This document shows positions 46,933 through 58,904 of a DNA stretch of 64,000 bases, piece after piece. Both the position numbers and the translations under genes were made by a program. Position 1 is the first letter of the stretch; the number at the start of each line of letters is the position of its first letter. Source of the stretch: Pieris napi (Eukaryota > Arthropoda > Insecta > Lepidoptera > Pieridae); contig NC_062235.1 in assembly GCF_905475465.1 (NCBI RefSeq), positions 12,038,001 through 12,102,000 on the forward strand. Reading direction: 5' to 3'. The notes under the pieces are model-generated. The model saw nothing but the letters and a program-made list of their open reading frames with translations. It had not been told where the DNA came from and did no database searches.

Positions 46933-49029
46933 AATTGTTTATGTCTTTTCCATATTTCTACTATAGATTTTGTATTTGAATGTAAAAATGGTTACTATAA
47001 ATACATTTGAATTTACGAACTAATTAATAATTGTTTGTTCACCTCACATTACCTAATGTTACTCAAACAATATTAAATAAACATCAAATCGATGGGGAGA
47101 GAAAAGCAAATAAAGTTGTTTATTTTAATGCTAATTATAAACCTAACAGATTATATAGTGGTCAAATAATATTAATTGTTTTGAAATATGTAAATAAAAG
47201 CTGGATTAAATGATGTCGGGAAATCATTTATCGTCAATTTGCATAATGCGAGAATTTCTGAATTCATGTGATTATTACTAAAGTAATTATTATAGAAACA
47301 TAAGCTTCTATTCGTGGCTTTGAATTTGGTTTTTGTTTTTACAAATCTATGAAGTTATAGTATTTATAGTTTATTGATATTGAATATTTTAAATTAAGAA
47401 TACCGCTACATTTCAAGATCTGTTTAGGCTCATCATGATTGACTCAGTATTAAATAAGCTGTTATAAATTAACTTATGACATTTAAAATCTAAAGAAGCG
47501 AAACCTATAAGGCCCGATAAGTTTATAACTGCAAAAAACCAATGCTTAGATTGGATGTATGGTGAACTTATTTAAATTATTAATAAATTGCTGTCGTTAG
47601 CTCATAATGAATGAATCTGAGAACGGCTGTTAGAGAGTCAATAGTAGCAAGTTAATAATAGTTGTGCTCCGTCGTCGTTCATGCGGAAATATTCCATGGG
47701 AATATATAACTGGAGACAACAAGTATTTTTTTGAAAAGAGAATATATTGTCATGTGGATACATACTAATAGTTTTGTTAATATCATGAGTTTTACCATCT
47801 TATCTTTATATATATATATATATACTGATTTTAAATAACTGTACTAAAATTTCGCATTGATAAACGTGACTTGAGAATCATTAAGCCCTGGAGCTTGTTG
47901 CGAATAATTCTTGTCGATATTAAAATTAATTACTCTATTAAGATGGTAGGAACAATTTATTACAATGTACAAGTTGTAAGCTGTAAAAAATGTTCGGTTA
48001 ATGTTATGTTTCATGCTTTTGTTTTAACATAAATTAATATTAACGATATTACTTATCGTTATTAAAGACTGGTAGAATGCTGAATGATACGCAAAACCAG
48101 CGTGCTATTCCAACTTTAAATATTAATTGTTTCGCCGGGTATCAAACTCTGAAACACCGAACTTGTATACCTACGTTTGAAATGAAATGAAACGTTTTTT
48201 GCTAAGATAGAGGAACAATTAGATAATTATAAAAATCCGCACAATCAGCCATAGGCATGCAAATGTCATATTATTTTTTATAATGTCATAAAATAAGAAC
48301 ATTAACATAATGTCGTAATAATAAGTTTAGAATTGGTGTTAAACATATGGTCTCAATACTCGTCCACGCTTTAAAGTCATCTAACCTTAAAAAATTTAAT
48401 CACATTCCCCTTGAAAGAATTACACGGCAGTAATTAGGATTCGATATAACATATTCTAACTTTAAAATACTCGAAGATATCGTTTGACACAATATAGTAA
48501 AACGGACATATTACGAGAAAAATAGCTAAAATATATCAAGAAAGCCAGAACTAACAAGAAACTTCTTAAATAAAGTTTCCCATCTTGTCCATGACGTCAA
48601 CTATTTGTTAGACCGCCTATAAAGATATTTTTTTCCGCCATGAGAAGTATGATAAATTGCCTCCGAGCACCGGCTGAATGCAGATTTTGCGAAGTGGGTC
48701 AGCTTGGTGATATTATTTTTCACGTCAGACCACTGTTGAATGATTGATCTCTCATTGTTCTGTTTTTTTACGATTCGAAGGTTTTGTGCGTCGAGTGCGG
48801 TTGTAAAGAATTGTATGAATTGTTGCAGTTCCGGTCAGTGATAGATTAATCGATTTAGGGATTTTACGATAGCACGTGTTTCGGGTACTTAGAATTAATG
48901 TGCCAAGAAATTGCTGTTGAATTTTTTTTAACTTTTGATAGCACAGTCGACCGTATAATGAACTTTGATGAAGAATAAACGTTTCTGTATAATATATTGC
49001 AATATAGATATGTTTGAGTTGAAAGAAAA
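46933..49029. other. AT-rich spacer with (TA)n
   Basis: A (TA)9 microsatellite is at 47807-47824. A stretch of more balanced composition at about 48590-48840 matches no repeat in the window. No gene recognised. Confidence 0.45.
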
Positions 49030-49260
49030 AATTAGTGTCGCTACAACCTTGTTTTTAGGTCTTCGCCTCGGATTTCTATATCTGTCTAATAGGCAAGTAG
49101 ATGATTAGCCTCATGTGCCTGACTCACGCCGTCGACTTTTCGGTCTAAGGCTTGCCTTGGTTTCAGAGACAGAAAGTCAATTGGTGCACAGCCGAGGATC
49201 GAATCTACGACCTCAGGGATGAGAGTCGCACGCTGAAGACACTAGGCCTATACTGTTCTA
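49030..49260 (-). mobile_element. tRNA-derived SINE, family A
   Basis: Minus-strand copy with an altered box B (seen as GAGGATCGAATC), the distal TCTGT-AATAGGC junction deleted, and about 30 bases of the mid body missing. Confidence 0.8.
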
Positions 49261-50056
49261 TGTTTGTGTTAAGATAAAAAAATTATATTCATCATACGAA
49301 ACCAGTCATTCAATGATATGTAATGATAACTATTTCCGTACTTAGATATTTCCTTAGCTGTTAATAACGTAGATATAAAATTACTTACTTAATTATTTAT
49401 CTACAACGTGTATGTACTAAATTATAAAAGAAAATATGACATTACAAATTTTACACACATACACAATACACATACCCATAAATTATATTAGGCCATAAGC
49501 ACGCTAGCAACGGCTAAAGTTAATTATTTTTTTTATATTAAATACTATTAACAACTAAACTAACGTCCGTATACAGAGTTGACTATTACAATATTTCGAA
49601 TCATCGAATAGTAATATATCTTTTAGATGCGATTGGTACTACGAATCTCTTTCTAAACTTTAAACTTTAAATATGTCTTCTTTTCATATAAGTTTATTTA
49701 GAGTTGTTTAGTTTACAAGTTGTTTAGTCCAAATGCGTAATATACCATTGCATTATCTTAATACTGAGCTAAATTATAACTCCCGTGTGTGATATATTGA
49801 GGTTTCGATCCCACAAAATTATACAACAAAACTTGGAAATTATGCGTGAGCGCGAATTATGGCTCAGCACGCGATTAAAATTATTTACAAAACGCCCGGA
49901 GACAGAATAACATTATTTCAATAACGCTATTAAAATAACGCAACGTGCAGGAATCTTGAAACCGCATAAAATCTTAATAATTCAGAAAATCGAATTCATG
50001 TCGATGGAATTATTTTATTCTAGTTAATCAAATATTGGGCATTGTTCAGTAGCCTT

Positions 50057-50282
50057 TTATTATTATTATTTTTGTTTAATGGCTCTGGCACGATTTGTGC
50101 ATTAGCCAGCGTCAAGTATAGGATTTTTTTATAATTCGTGCTTGTCTTTAGAAATTGGACCGTGTCCTCCATGTACGGCTTAGGCAAACAAATTTAAATT
50201 AAATTAAAACTTGCCCTCGAACCCGGTACCCCTCACCTAGCTCCCACTTAATAAGACCGCTAGGCTATGAGGGCCCCCCTTT
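50057..50282 (-). mobile_element. tRNA-derived SINE, family D
   Basis: On the minus strand the head reads CTCATAGCCTAGCGGTC (box A TAGCCTAGCGG), then GGTGAGGGGTACCGGGTTCG (box B GGTTCGAGGGC). The body contains AAATTTGTTTGCCTAAGCC, GTACATGGAGGACACGGTCC and AGACAAGCACGAATTATAA, followed by a stretch ending in A-rich sequence. Only copy of this family in the window. Similar elements are known to me from Lepidoptera but I cannot name it. Confidence 0.6.
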
Positions 50283-50965
50283 TATCATTGTTGATATTAT
50301 TACAAACGTCACAGAAATGTCGTAAATGAAACTACTATCGTGTTTGTTAAAAAGATTTGAGTCAAAGATCATTTTATTACCTATAAATTTCATAATGAAA
50401 CGCTCCAATATATCTGCTAATTAAATGTCAAGTCGGTCTGACAGCTCAAGTTTAACAAACTCAAAGTTGAATCAATTAAGATTAAGTATTTGTAGATATT
50501 TCTTAGATTGTATTTTGGGGCTTTCTAGTCCTATAATCCCGGTAATATTTTCTTTAATTTATTACAGAGATAAATGTTATCAAGAATCCTCGAAACGTCT
50601 AATTTAGCTCGCTACATATTAACCTTGATTAACCCTTATTATCTCTCACGAAGATCTCGACGTGCGTAATAATTTAGATTTAAACTAGACGTACTAAGAA
50701 TTTAACAGGTGTAAAGAACCTAGAATATCTAAAATGAGAAGGAATAATGTGAATTTATTTAACCGTTCTAACAAATTTATTATTTATTAATTAATTATTA
50801 TATTAATTATTTATGAGTGATTTAGCGGTTTTTAAGGCCAGAATCTTGAGCAGGCCTGTGAGTGATTAAATAATTATTTTTAATAAATTTTTCAACTGGC
50901 CCTGAACCTCATTATTATGAATATACATACTATATATTTATATATATATAGTTTATAGGTTTATA

Positions 50966-51231
50966 GACTCTCACTAGGTCCGTTGTGCTTAAAGTCCTGG
51001 CTAACTAAGCCAGCCTAACTCCTTCCAAAAGCACAGAAGTCTCTATGGCACTTCACAGGCTTCACGGAGCGACCTCACTGTTCCGGAGATTTCTGCACGT
51101 TGTTTACACAGCCTCGCATTCCAGGACTACGTGGGTGACTGATTCCTCTGCGCTGAAACAGCCTCTACATATGGGGCTGTCTGTCGCGCCTAGGACAAAA
51201 AGATGTTTATTAAGGAGACAATTGCCCGCAA
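50966..51231 (-). pseudogene. LINE reverse transcriptase C-terminal remnant, family H
   Basis: On the minus strand the frame reads CLLNKHLFVLG, then ICRGCFSAEESVTHVVLECE and a stop. The CxxC...H...C arrangement is the zinc-knuckle-like C-terminus of a non-LTR retrotransposon ORF. It is followed by the 3' blocks shared by all family H copies (GGTCGCTCCGTGAAGCCTG, TTAGCCAGGACTTTAAGCAC). This is the longest family H copy here, but still 5'-truncated. Confidence 0.75.
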
Positions 51232-52250
51232 TTGTTTTTATCATTGTTTAAAGATTACATACATTATTATTATATAAATATTATTAATTTGATAAATAAC
51301 CCCATGTTACTCGATAATATAGCTAATAACTATCGCCAGGGTTGCTTTAAATTACTTTGACCGCCTCAAGGCGTTAGAAGCAAAACAAACTGTTTATATA
51401 AGACGATATATTGTATTAACTCTCAAGAACTTACATTATACCAATATGGAATACAAGCTAACAATATCAGATCGCCGAAGACTTTGAAAGTTACCTGATA
51501 TGCTGTTGAAAACAGGGGTTCGATATTTCAGCGAATCTGATATAGTTTGTGCCTTAACGAGTTTAATCAAGACATATTAGTGAACTAAATACTCTGCTTA
51601 AGTTAATAACTGTCTAATATGAGTACGTAATTTAAAGTTACGTTTTGAAGTACTTAGAATAATAACTAAAGCACAGGGTATGAGTGGACACCTTGTGGAA
51701 ATGAATACGTATGAGTACCTAAGTGAGACAGGTGATTTATACATTAATGAAACAAATGTGTGTCAGTTGGTTTGAGATATAATTCAGGGGCCAAGTCAAA
51801 AAAAAAGTCAAATCATTTATTTATAGTTGCCCCTTCCAAAAGGTAGTTTCGTGTGGAGAAGAATGGGCAAGAAACTCCACACTTACTCTTTTAAAATAGG
51901 TTTTACAATATTTTGTATACATTAGTTAAATAATTAACTACTATAGTAAAATAGGCACAAAGTATTACTTAAAAATTACCAAGTTCGCCGACACTGTACA
52001 GAAATAAAATAATCAAAAATTCATTTAACAGTATATGACGATTCCAGTATTTAGGAGTCGAATTTAGATCCTTTATACATAAATTAACAATAAATACCTA
52101 TAGATTTAATTCTTAATACTAAACCATTGCAAACTGGTATTTAATAATAATATGTTATTTTTAAAAGGACCTTATATAGCTGTAAATTCATGAATTCGGT
52201 GACTGAGTTTAGTTGAGTCCGATGCACACTATAAACATAATCTGTATATA
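51232..52250. other. AT-rich spacer with a LINE 3' relic
   Basis: At about 51795-51960 a minus-strand LINE-3'-like segment is visible (GGGCAAGAAACTCCACACTT, CTCTTTTAAAATAGG), resembling 18185-18270. No gene recognised. Confidence 0.45.
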
Positions 52251-52679
52251 TCGTATATAAAATTCTCGTGTCGCAATGTTCGTTCCCATACTCCTTCATA
52301 ACGGCTCGACCAATTCTTATGAATTTTTTAATGCATATTCAGTAAATCTGAGAATCGGCTACTATAAGTGATAAGGGGTGGCCCAACATTTTTATTTTTA
52401 TTTCTTTGACAATTTTTTTGTTTTTATTTTGTTTATGATTTATTATACAACCCTTAATTTTCACCCCTGAACAATCAATCCATATTTTTTTAGATAGTTA
52501 TTTTTATTGAACTAAAAATTTGTCTGTTTTGGCTTTTTGTACTGTATAAGTGTTTGTTTTGTAATATTTTGTATGTTAGCTGTAAGATTACTTATAATTA
52601 AATAAATAAATAAATAAATAAAAAATTGTTTCCTAGAAATAATATAAGGTAGAACAAACGTATATGCTGGGACAGGTAG
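52251..52679 (+). mobile_element. Helitron-like element, family E, with a nested insertion
   Basis: Starts TCGTATATAAAATTCTCGTG and ends near GGACAGGTAG (degraded CTAG). Between AACTAAAAA and ATTGTTTCCTAGAAATAAT, which are adjacent in the 20064 copy, about 105 bases are inserted at 52519-52623. The insert ends in a (TAAA)n run, looks like a LINE 3' end, and must be younger than the Helitron copy. Confidence 0.7.
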
Positions 52680-53431
52680 CATATATATATGTATATATCC
52701 TATGACTTTTATTAGGGTCAGTCGACATTTTTTAATGACCAGTGTCAAAAATTTGCACTACAACAGTGCTGATTTTGTAAATAGTGCGCTTGTTATTTTG
52801 TATAATTTAAAAGATTAATTGCAGACGACACAGGTATTTTTCCAACAGTAGAGAGTAATAGACATTTTTAGACGGAAACCATTTTCAGTTTTATTCCATA
52901 CACTATTAGAAATTTAGTCACCGTTTCTTCTTAAGCTTTGGATTATTAAAAAAAAATAATAGGACATGTGTGTATATTAAAATGAACGTGACGTCTGGGA
53001 CTTGCCAGTTAAATTTTGATTAGAATCAAACCGTGTATTTGATCTTGTGAATGTTTCTCATGCGAAAATTTTAACAAGCTATTTTTCACAACAATTAATC
53101 CCGAAGTTCTCTTTTAATTTGATGGAAAAGAATTATCAAAAATGTTCTATATTGTATTGGCATTATAACTTATATAACAGTGAAATCTGGAAATGAAATG
53201 AAATTTTTTACTTCAAAAAGCCTGGAAACATGATCGGGTTTTAAAGTTCAAAAGTTTAAGAGGTTATATATTCGTGTACACATATTACATAATTCAATGT
53301 TACGTGAGATTTCTGAGTGTGTTGTTCTATGCCATAGCCATTTTTACACAAAAGAGTCTTGGAGTCTTTGATTGAACATCAACTATATAATATATAGTAT
53401 ATAGTTTTTTTTATGTCGTTGACAATTGTCA
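52680..53431. other. AT-rich spacer
   Basis: No gene or repeat recognised. A short imperfect palindrome AACTATATA...TATATAGTT is at about 53381-53406. Confidence 0.45.
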
Positions 53432-53575
53432 CATTTTAGGTCTTGGCTGCAGATTTCTGAGTCTGTGAGGTGTAGCCTTCAGTGCCTGCCATGCACCGAC
53501 TTTTTAGTTCTAAGCATTGCCGGTTTCCTAGCGATTTCTTTTGTACGAGTGTTTGCACACATATAATGAAAAGCC
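53432..53575 (-). mobile_element. tRNA-derived SINE, family A, decayed
   Basis: Minus-strand relic. TTTTAGGTCTTGGCTGCAGA, TTCAGTGCCTGCCATGCACC and GCCGGTTTCCTAGCGATTTC match the distal and middle family A body. The tRNA head is gone. Confidence 0.65.
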
Positions 53576-54150
53576 CGTCCTAACCGCGGATAAGGGCCGC
53601 TAACACTTGTGACCAAATAATTATCTGTTATAATATTCAACAATTTATGTAGTCGTATATTTTTAAATTTTACCTACCTATTGTCCACTTTCAATTAAAA
53701 TTCTATACCGGACTGTTTGTTTAAATACAAAGCCCTAATGGATTTTGAATACAATTCTCGCACGCAACGCAGTCACGCATTGTTACAATTTTTATTATAT
53801 GCAAATATTTGCAAGAAATACCATACCGCCTACGTCATTATGGTGTAGGTTTACGGCGCCAATTCATACTAATTATGCTAACCGTTTCATTGTTTGTTTA
53901 TAAAATTGTTAGATGGTTGCGAAACAATTGAAAGATATTTTCTTCTCTTTAATGATATGCAATAATTTTTGCTACTTGTGTGTTTTTGTTGAGGTTAGAG
54001 GGCCCCAAACGTCTATTAACGTGCTTATAAATTGAATAAAAAAAAATATACTTCTAGAATTGGACAGCCTCCATTCTGGGCTTCGGTAAGCAATATCAAA
54101 CGTGATAATATAAGGGTACAAGTTTTTATCTAGAATTTTTATGTTTGTTA

Positions 54151-54341
54151 CGTAGTCCTAAAATGCATGCTGCATGCTACCAACGTACAGAAATCCTCGC
54201 TGTTAAGTCGCTCCGTGAAGCCTGCGAAGTGCCCAGGAGACTTCTGTGCTTCTGGAAGGGGCTAGACTGGCTTAATTAGCCAGGACTTTACGCACAACGG
54301 ATCTAATGAGAGTCTAAGTACGGAAACAGTCCACCAAACAT
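54151..54341 (+). mobile_element. LINE fragment, family H
   Basis: Begins with the decayed end of the ORF (CGTAGTCCTAAAATGCATGC corresponds to the V-V-L-E-C part) and continues with AAGTCGCTCCGTGAAGCCTG, GCCCAGGAGACTTCTGTGCT and TTAGCCAGGACTTTACGCAC to CGGAAACAGTCCACC. Confidence 0.7.
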
Positions 54342-56090
54342 TTAAAGGACAATCAGTTCTTTATAGTCACAACCGAGTTTCTTCATATAAATAATTATTT
54401 TAATAGAATCTGAAATCGATATATTATGGGTATTAACTAACTAAAGGGGATAGTTAATTTCTCTTAACCCGCAGACTATTTTTATTAGCCTAAAGACCCG
54501 CTCAAGTGCAGTCTCAACAACGGGATTATTGATATAAATATCGCGCAAATAACTATTTATACCATAAGGTGGGGATCGTATAGTTGGCGGAAGCGAATCA
54601 TCACATTTTGGATTTTAATACTTAAACGTTTATAACATGTTAAAAATTTATTATAACGCATGAAAATGATTTAAATTTTAACAATTTAAAAATTAATATA
54701 ATTTATTTAAATCTCAAATCAAATAAATAATCAAATATGCATGCATTGAACTGCCCCAGGATTTTGCGTTAATTCGATATATGCAAAAACTAAACAGATA
54801 CATATTAAAGTGCTTAGTATTTAAAGCTACTTATATTTGACAAAACTTTTTTTAATGAAAGCTACTATTGAGTTTGTTATGGATAAGCTCGGAATCCTGA
54901 CACAGTTATTTTATACCTAAAAGGGTTCTCAAATGTTACACAAACAATAATTTTTTTCCAATGAATAAACACACTTTTTCTTAAATTTGTACATAAGCTT
55001 TAACATTATGGTGTATACCAATTGCTTAGTCCCTAAATCGCGTCCGCTCTTACCAAAACCAATCCCTAACAGTTCAGAGCACGTGTTCATACCATAAGTC
55101 TCACTTACGATGCTCTCTTTGTTTGGCTGTCCCACGCTATTTGCATTAATGCCTACTTTATGATCTGCGTTTACGGTGACATGGATGAATTGACATCGGG
55201 ATTGGCTGGTACTGAACTCTGTTGTTCCTAAGTCAGAATATACCAAAGTGTTATAGAATAAATAAATATAATAATATAGATAAGTATAGTAGTATATATC
55301 AATAAAAATTTAATATAATAATTTTGTTCTTCTATCGTAATTAGTGCACTGTCATACCGATATTTTTTTTAAATCGGATCTCAAATAAAGCTTTTTATTA
55401 TTATATAAGATAAGTAATAATTTTCAAATGAATATTTAAATTTGCGAAGTGTTAATAATTTAACACTTCGCAAATTTACTGCATACTGCACTGCAAATAT
55501 ATTATAAGGTTAAAGAAGAAAAAATAGAACTGCAAGTGAGCGCGATATTACAATACTTATACAAATTCTAATAAACAGTTCTGTTAAGCCCTTCTTTTCT
55601 TATTTAAAATATATTTAATGGAATAAATATAACAGTAAAAATACGAAGCCCAATTTAAATATCTGATACCTTCTTGGTTTGATCTGTTAGCTGTTCAACT
55701 AATACGCTAGTAAGTATTAGTTAGGTCGTCTGTTCTATGTGACAAATAAAGCATCGCTGAAAATCACCAGACACCTCTTAACGAGAAACATCAAAGACTA
55801 GGGTAATAGTGTACGTAGCAACAAATTAATACAAAACATAAGCCAAGTTAAAAATATCCAAATCAAAGGGGCTGGAACGATTATTCTATTTATGTTAATG
55901 CCACGGACGTGAGGAAGCGTTTAAGTCCACTCATTTATTATTGTCACGGCAAAGAAATAGATAATGCATGAATTTGTTACGTTAAAGAGCAAAGAGAGAT
56001 TGATGTAAGAAATGCGTCCTTCAAGGATGCTTAGTTAAAGGTAAATGACTGCTGTAGACAGGTATTTTTAGTTTAGGAATGGAACTGTTA
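54342..56090. other. AT-rich spacer with an unrecognised minus-strand ORF
   Basis: The minus-strand ORF at 54929-55246 (105 codons) includes SDLGTTEFSTSQSRCQFIHV and a Gly-rich GIGFGKSGRDLG stretch. Its composition is more coding-like than its surroundings, but I recognise no domain. The hairpin at 55437-55478 is listed separately. Confidence 0.35.
55437..55478. repeat. Perfect 19-bp inverted repeat (hairpin)
   Basis: Arms 55437-55455 and 55460-55478 are exact reverse complements (core GCGAAGTGTTAA / TTAACACTTCGC) with a 4-base loop TAAT. The next flanking bases do not pair. Confidence 0.9.
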
Positions 56091-56280
56091 TCTTTATATA
56101 TAATTCTACTGTACGTGTGTATGAATTCCTCTTAAACGGCTGGACCGATTTTAATGAATGTATATGTATGCGTTAGGGTGGCGCCCCGGATGGTGTAGAT
56201 TCACAATTGCGCTGCAGTTGGTACTTTCATACTTTGTTTGATAGCTAGAAATATGCAAGACAACGTATGTTGGGTCCGTT
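56091..56280 (+). mobile_element. Helitron-like element, second subfamily, partial
   Basis: TCTTTATATATAATTCTACT at the 5' end, CTTAAACGGCTGGACCGATT, and a 3' part ACAACGTATGTTGGGTCCG resemble Helitron-like repeats. The expected terminal CTAG is missing. A GC-rich GGGTGGCGCCCCGGATG lies in the middle. Confidence 0.5.
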
Positions 56281-56296
56281 TGTATAAGATAGAATC

Positions 56297-56367
56297 TTTT
56301 ACAAGAGGGACATTTTCTTAACGAAAATGTCCCTCTTGTAAAATAACGCTAATGCATGTATTAGCGT
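56297..56367. repeat. Two perfect hairpins in tandem
   Basis: The first has 21-bp arms 56297-56317 and 56323-56343 (core ACAAGAGGGACATTTTC) around a 5-base loop. Two bases further, the second has 8-bp arms 56346-56353 and 56360-56367 (ACGCTAAT/ATTAGCGT) around GCATGT. They lie next to the end of a Helitron-like fragment but do not look like its terminal hairpin. Confidence 0.9.
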
Positions 56368-56433
56368 GGTTTATTTTGCGAAAGCTATTTAGGAAACACG
56401 GGAATACTGGATACTCACACTGCATGGTGTTGC

Positions 56434-56585
56434 TTTTAGGAACTGGTACGCTCTTATCATGAAGAATCTTACCACATATTAGTGGTAGGTAGTAGGTAAT
56501 GCCTTAAAAGAGCTCAGTTATGGAACGACGGACGTCTAAGTGATACAAGAAGAATTTCCTATTCTGTCACGACGACTGGTGCAAC
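56434..56585 (-). repeat. Dispersed repeat family B, upstream half
   Basis: On the minus strand it matches the first half of the 41290 copy (CTTCATGATAAGAGCGTACC at the end; GTTCCATAACTGAGCTCTTT in the middle). The core is absent. Confidence 0.6.
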
Positions 56586-56599
56586 CAAAAATTTATGCT

Positions 56600-56700
56600 A
56601 AATCCAAAGCGTGTCAGGCACAGAATATGTGCTGGTCACCTTCTCCACTATAAATAAAAATGATTATGGAAAGGGTACAGAATAGTGGTCATAGCCAAGG
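56600..56700 (+). mobile_element. Family A SINE distal-body relic
   Basis: GCGTGTCAGGCACAGAATAT followed by a stretch resembling GATCACCTACTTG and AAATGATCATGAAACAGATACAG of the family A body, strongly mutated. Head absent. Confidence 0.4.
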
Positions 56701-56725
56701 GCTTAGATTTTTGTGTCTCGTTGTT

Positions 56726-56914
56726 TCAGCATAACGTGCGCTGCTGGGCATAGTACTCTCCCCTAAATTTCCAGTAGGACGTAGTACGGTTTCCCGCGCC
56801 TAGCATCCAACGCATTCCTTCCACCCTCACCAGGTCATCTGTCTGTGGGAGGCCGTCCAACGCTTTGCCGACTGGTCTCCAATTCAGGACTATTTTTTTT
56901 TTTTTAACCTCCAA
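56726..56914 (-). pseudogene. RTE-type LINE ORF C-terminal remnant
   Basis: The minus frame reads VLNWRPVGKALDGLPQTDDLVRVEGMRW and later WKFRGEYYAQQRTLC. This is a decayed form of the W-R-P...G-R-P...D-D-L-V-R-V-A-G...W-M C-terminus that closes many lepidopteran RTE-type endonuclease/reverse transcriptase ORFs. Only the last 50 or so residues remain, with losses. Confidence 0.7.
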
Positions 56915-57364
56915 TATTCCGTAATATTTCTGACCAATTGAAAATTACCTTTAGATTTAACTTTTAAAGAGTACCATATAAGATGTCTTAAAGTACCCCA
57001 TATGCGGAGGTCCTTTATAAGTCACTCATAAAAGATGAACACGCATTAAAAATCATTTTGTCAACTTTTATAATTTATGGAGCTCTGTCTGGCGATGTGG
57101 AGCTATTTACGGATTTAACGACCTTATGGATTATTAGTGTCTATGCATCCGTTAGGGATAAATTATGTTTGGTAATGTTTTAAGAAATATTGAACAATAT
57201 AAATAGTATCTAACGAAGGGTACTATTTTATTTTTATTATTTCATTAGGATTCAAATTTTATTTTTATTTATTACACACCTTTACAAATGACTTCATTAC
57301 TTACACTGCTAACTTTTACTAATATTATTATTATTTTCTACTAAGTACTATTATATTCCTTTTC
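56915..57364. other. AT-rich spacer
   Basis: No gene or repeat recognised. Confidence 0.45.
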
Positions 57365-57640
57365 TTTATTTTTTGCGACTGCGGCACAAACTAGCTGCTG
57401 TGGTCTCTGGCAGAATGACCAGCGCTGTGGAACATTCTGCTCCTCAGCATAATGCTGAGCCAGGGCCAATTATAGCCACAGGACTCACGCATTGCACACT
57501 TGAAACGAACTGAATGGGAAAAGGAAGAAAGTTTTTTTAAATATATCTCTCAATATATTTTTTATTAAATTTTTTGATTTTTTTTAATTATCTCTCATTA
57601 TATTTTTTATTTAATTTTTTCTTTAATTATTGTTATGTTG
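57365..57640. repeat. Structured repeat (family K) with tandem AT-rich tail
   Basis: A more GC-rich 57370-57530 block contains short self-complementary parts (GCAGAATG/CATTCTGC; CTCAGCA-TAA-TGCTGAG). It is followed by two tandem copies of an about 45-base unit starting ATCTCTCA(A/T)TATATTTTTTATT at 57545-57630. It looks like a retroelement 3' region, but strand and class are unclear. Confidence 0.45.
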
Positions 57641-58579
57641 TGTGTATTGTGTGTGTTTTTTTGTAATAAATGATATGTCTATGTCAAATTTCTATAAATC
57701 GGAACTAGGGCAAGATAGTTTTAGTTAAGAACTAAGTAATAAACCTTCTGCGAGCGAGTCTAACAAATCATACGAATTACACACCGTTTCTTAGATAGAC
57801 GATATGGGCATTATGGTAAGGCAACAAAAATATAAACATATTGGTAGATTTTTAATAAATCAGTTATTTGGTTTACTGTATTTAAAACTACAAATTGAAA
57901 AATCATTATAATAAGTATGACCCAAAAAGTCCATATAAAGCAATTGACATAATTTTTGTTGTAAATTTAATCAAATGTGTACCATCGAGTTTATTATAAA
58001 TCGTTTCAGAATATACTTGCTTGTATAATTCTTATAATTCTTAGTATGTGTGCATTTAAATTAAGAGCATGGACACAAAAACAATAAGCATTGTATATAT
58101 TAATTAGCCGATATCAATATTCATAAGGGCATGTCGAAGTTATTCGATATACAGTACTTTCTTTAATAAAACTCCCCGCAGGGTCTACGCAAAAAACACA
58201 TTAGTCCAATATCGTACAGTGATTAAGTGTGTCGGGCAGAACAAAAAGTCATACTAACCGACTCGCTAAGATCACGATAAATCTTTCCGCGCTGTATAAG
58301 TACAGTCATAAACAGAAGTGTTAAAATTAAACGCGTTTTCTTGATTTGGTGTTTTATTCGCAGTATGATAGCTGTAATAATGTAACTATAATAGTATTTT
58401 AAACACATTATTAAGATACATTTGTTTTGTTTCAGGTATTATTAACTAACAAACTAGTTTCAAATGGGGTTTGTTAATAACATAGGAGCGGATGACAGAT
58501 CTGGAATGAATTTTGGTTGGTAAAGATGATAGATAGTTTCGATTACTAGTACTAGTAGTATTCTTTTTATAAAATAAAT
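57641..58579. other. AT-rich spacer
   Basis: No gene or repeat recognised; a GT-rich run (TTGTGTGTATTGTGTGTG) is at about 57637-57654. Confidence 0.45.
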
Positions 58580-58704
58580 AAATCAGCGGTGCTACAACCA
58601 GCTAAGCTTTTGTTTGGACCTCAGATTTCTGTTTCATGATCATTTGTCAATATTATAGGCAAGTAGGTGATAGGCCTATACCTGGCACACGCCGTCGACT
58701 TTGA
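58580..58704 (-). mobile_element. tRNA-derived SINE, family A, truncated
   Basis: Only the distal part is present (AATCAGCGGTGCTACAACC, ATAGGCAAGTAGGTGATAGG, CACACGCCGTCGACTTTGA). The head and middle body are missing. Confidence 0.75.
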
Positions 58705-58904
58705 TTGTTGACCTAATTTGTTGTTATTAAGGCCAATAGTAGTTCAGGGAACGTGATATACAGTAATACCAAAAACGAAATAGAAATTTTTCACGCTACT
58801 TCCAAATTGTGCATCGTTCCTGGTCAAGAACCAAAAAGTGAGGTGCCAACCCTGATGTTGATAACCAAATAAACATAAGGGATTGACACTAATCAATAAA
58901 ATAA

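Noticed and set aside
47807..47824. (TA)9 run
   Set aside because: Ordinary microsatellite in AT-rich DNA; no further structure.
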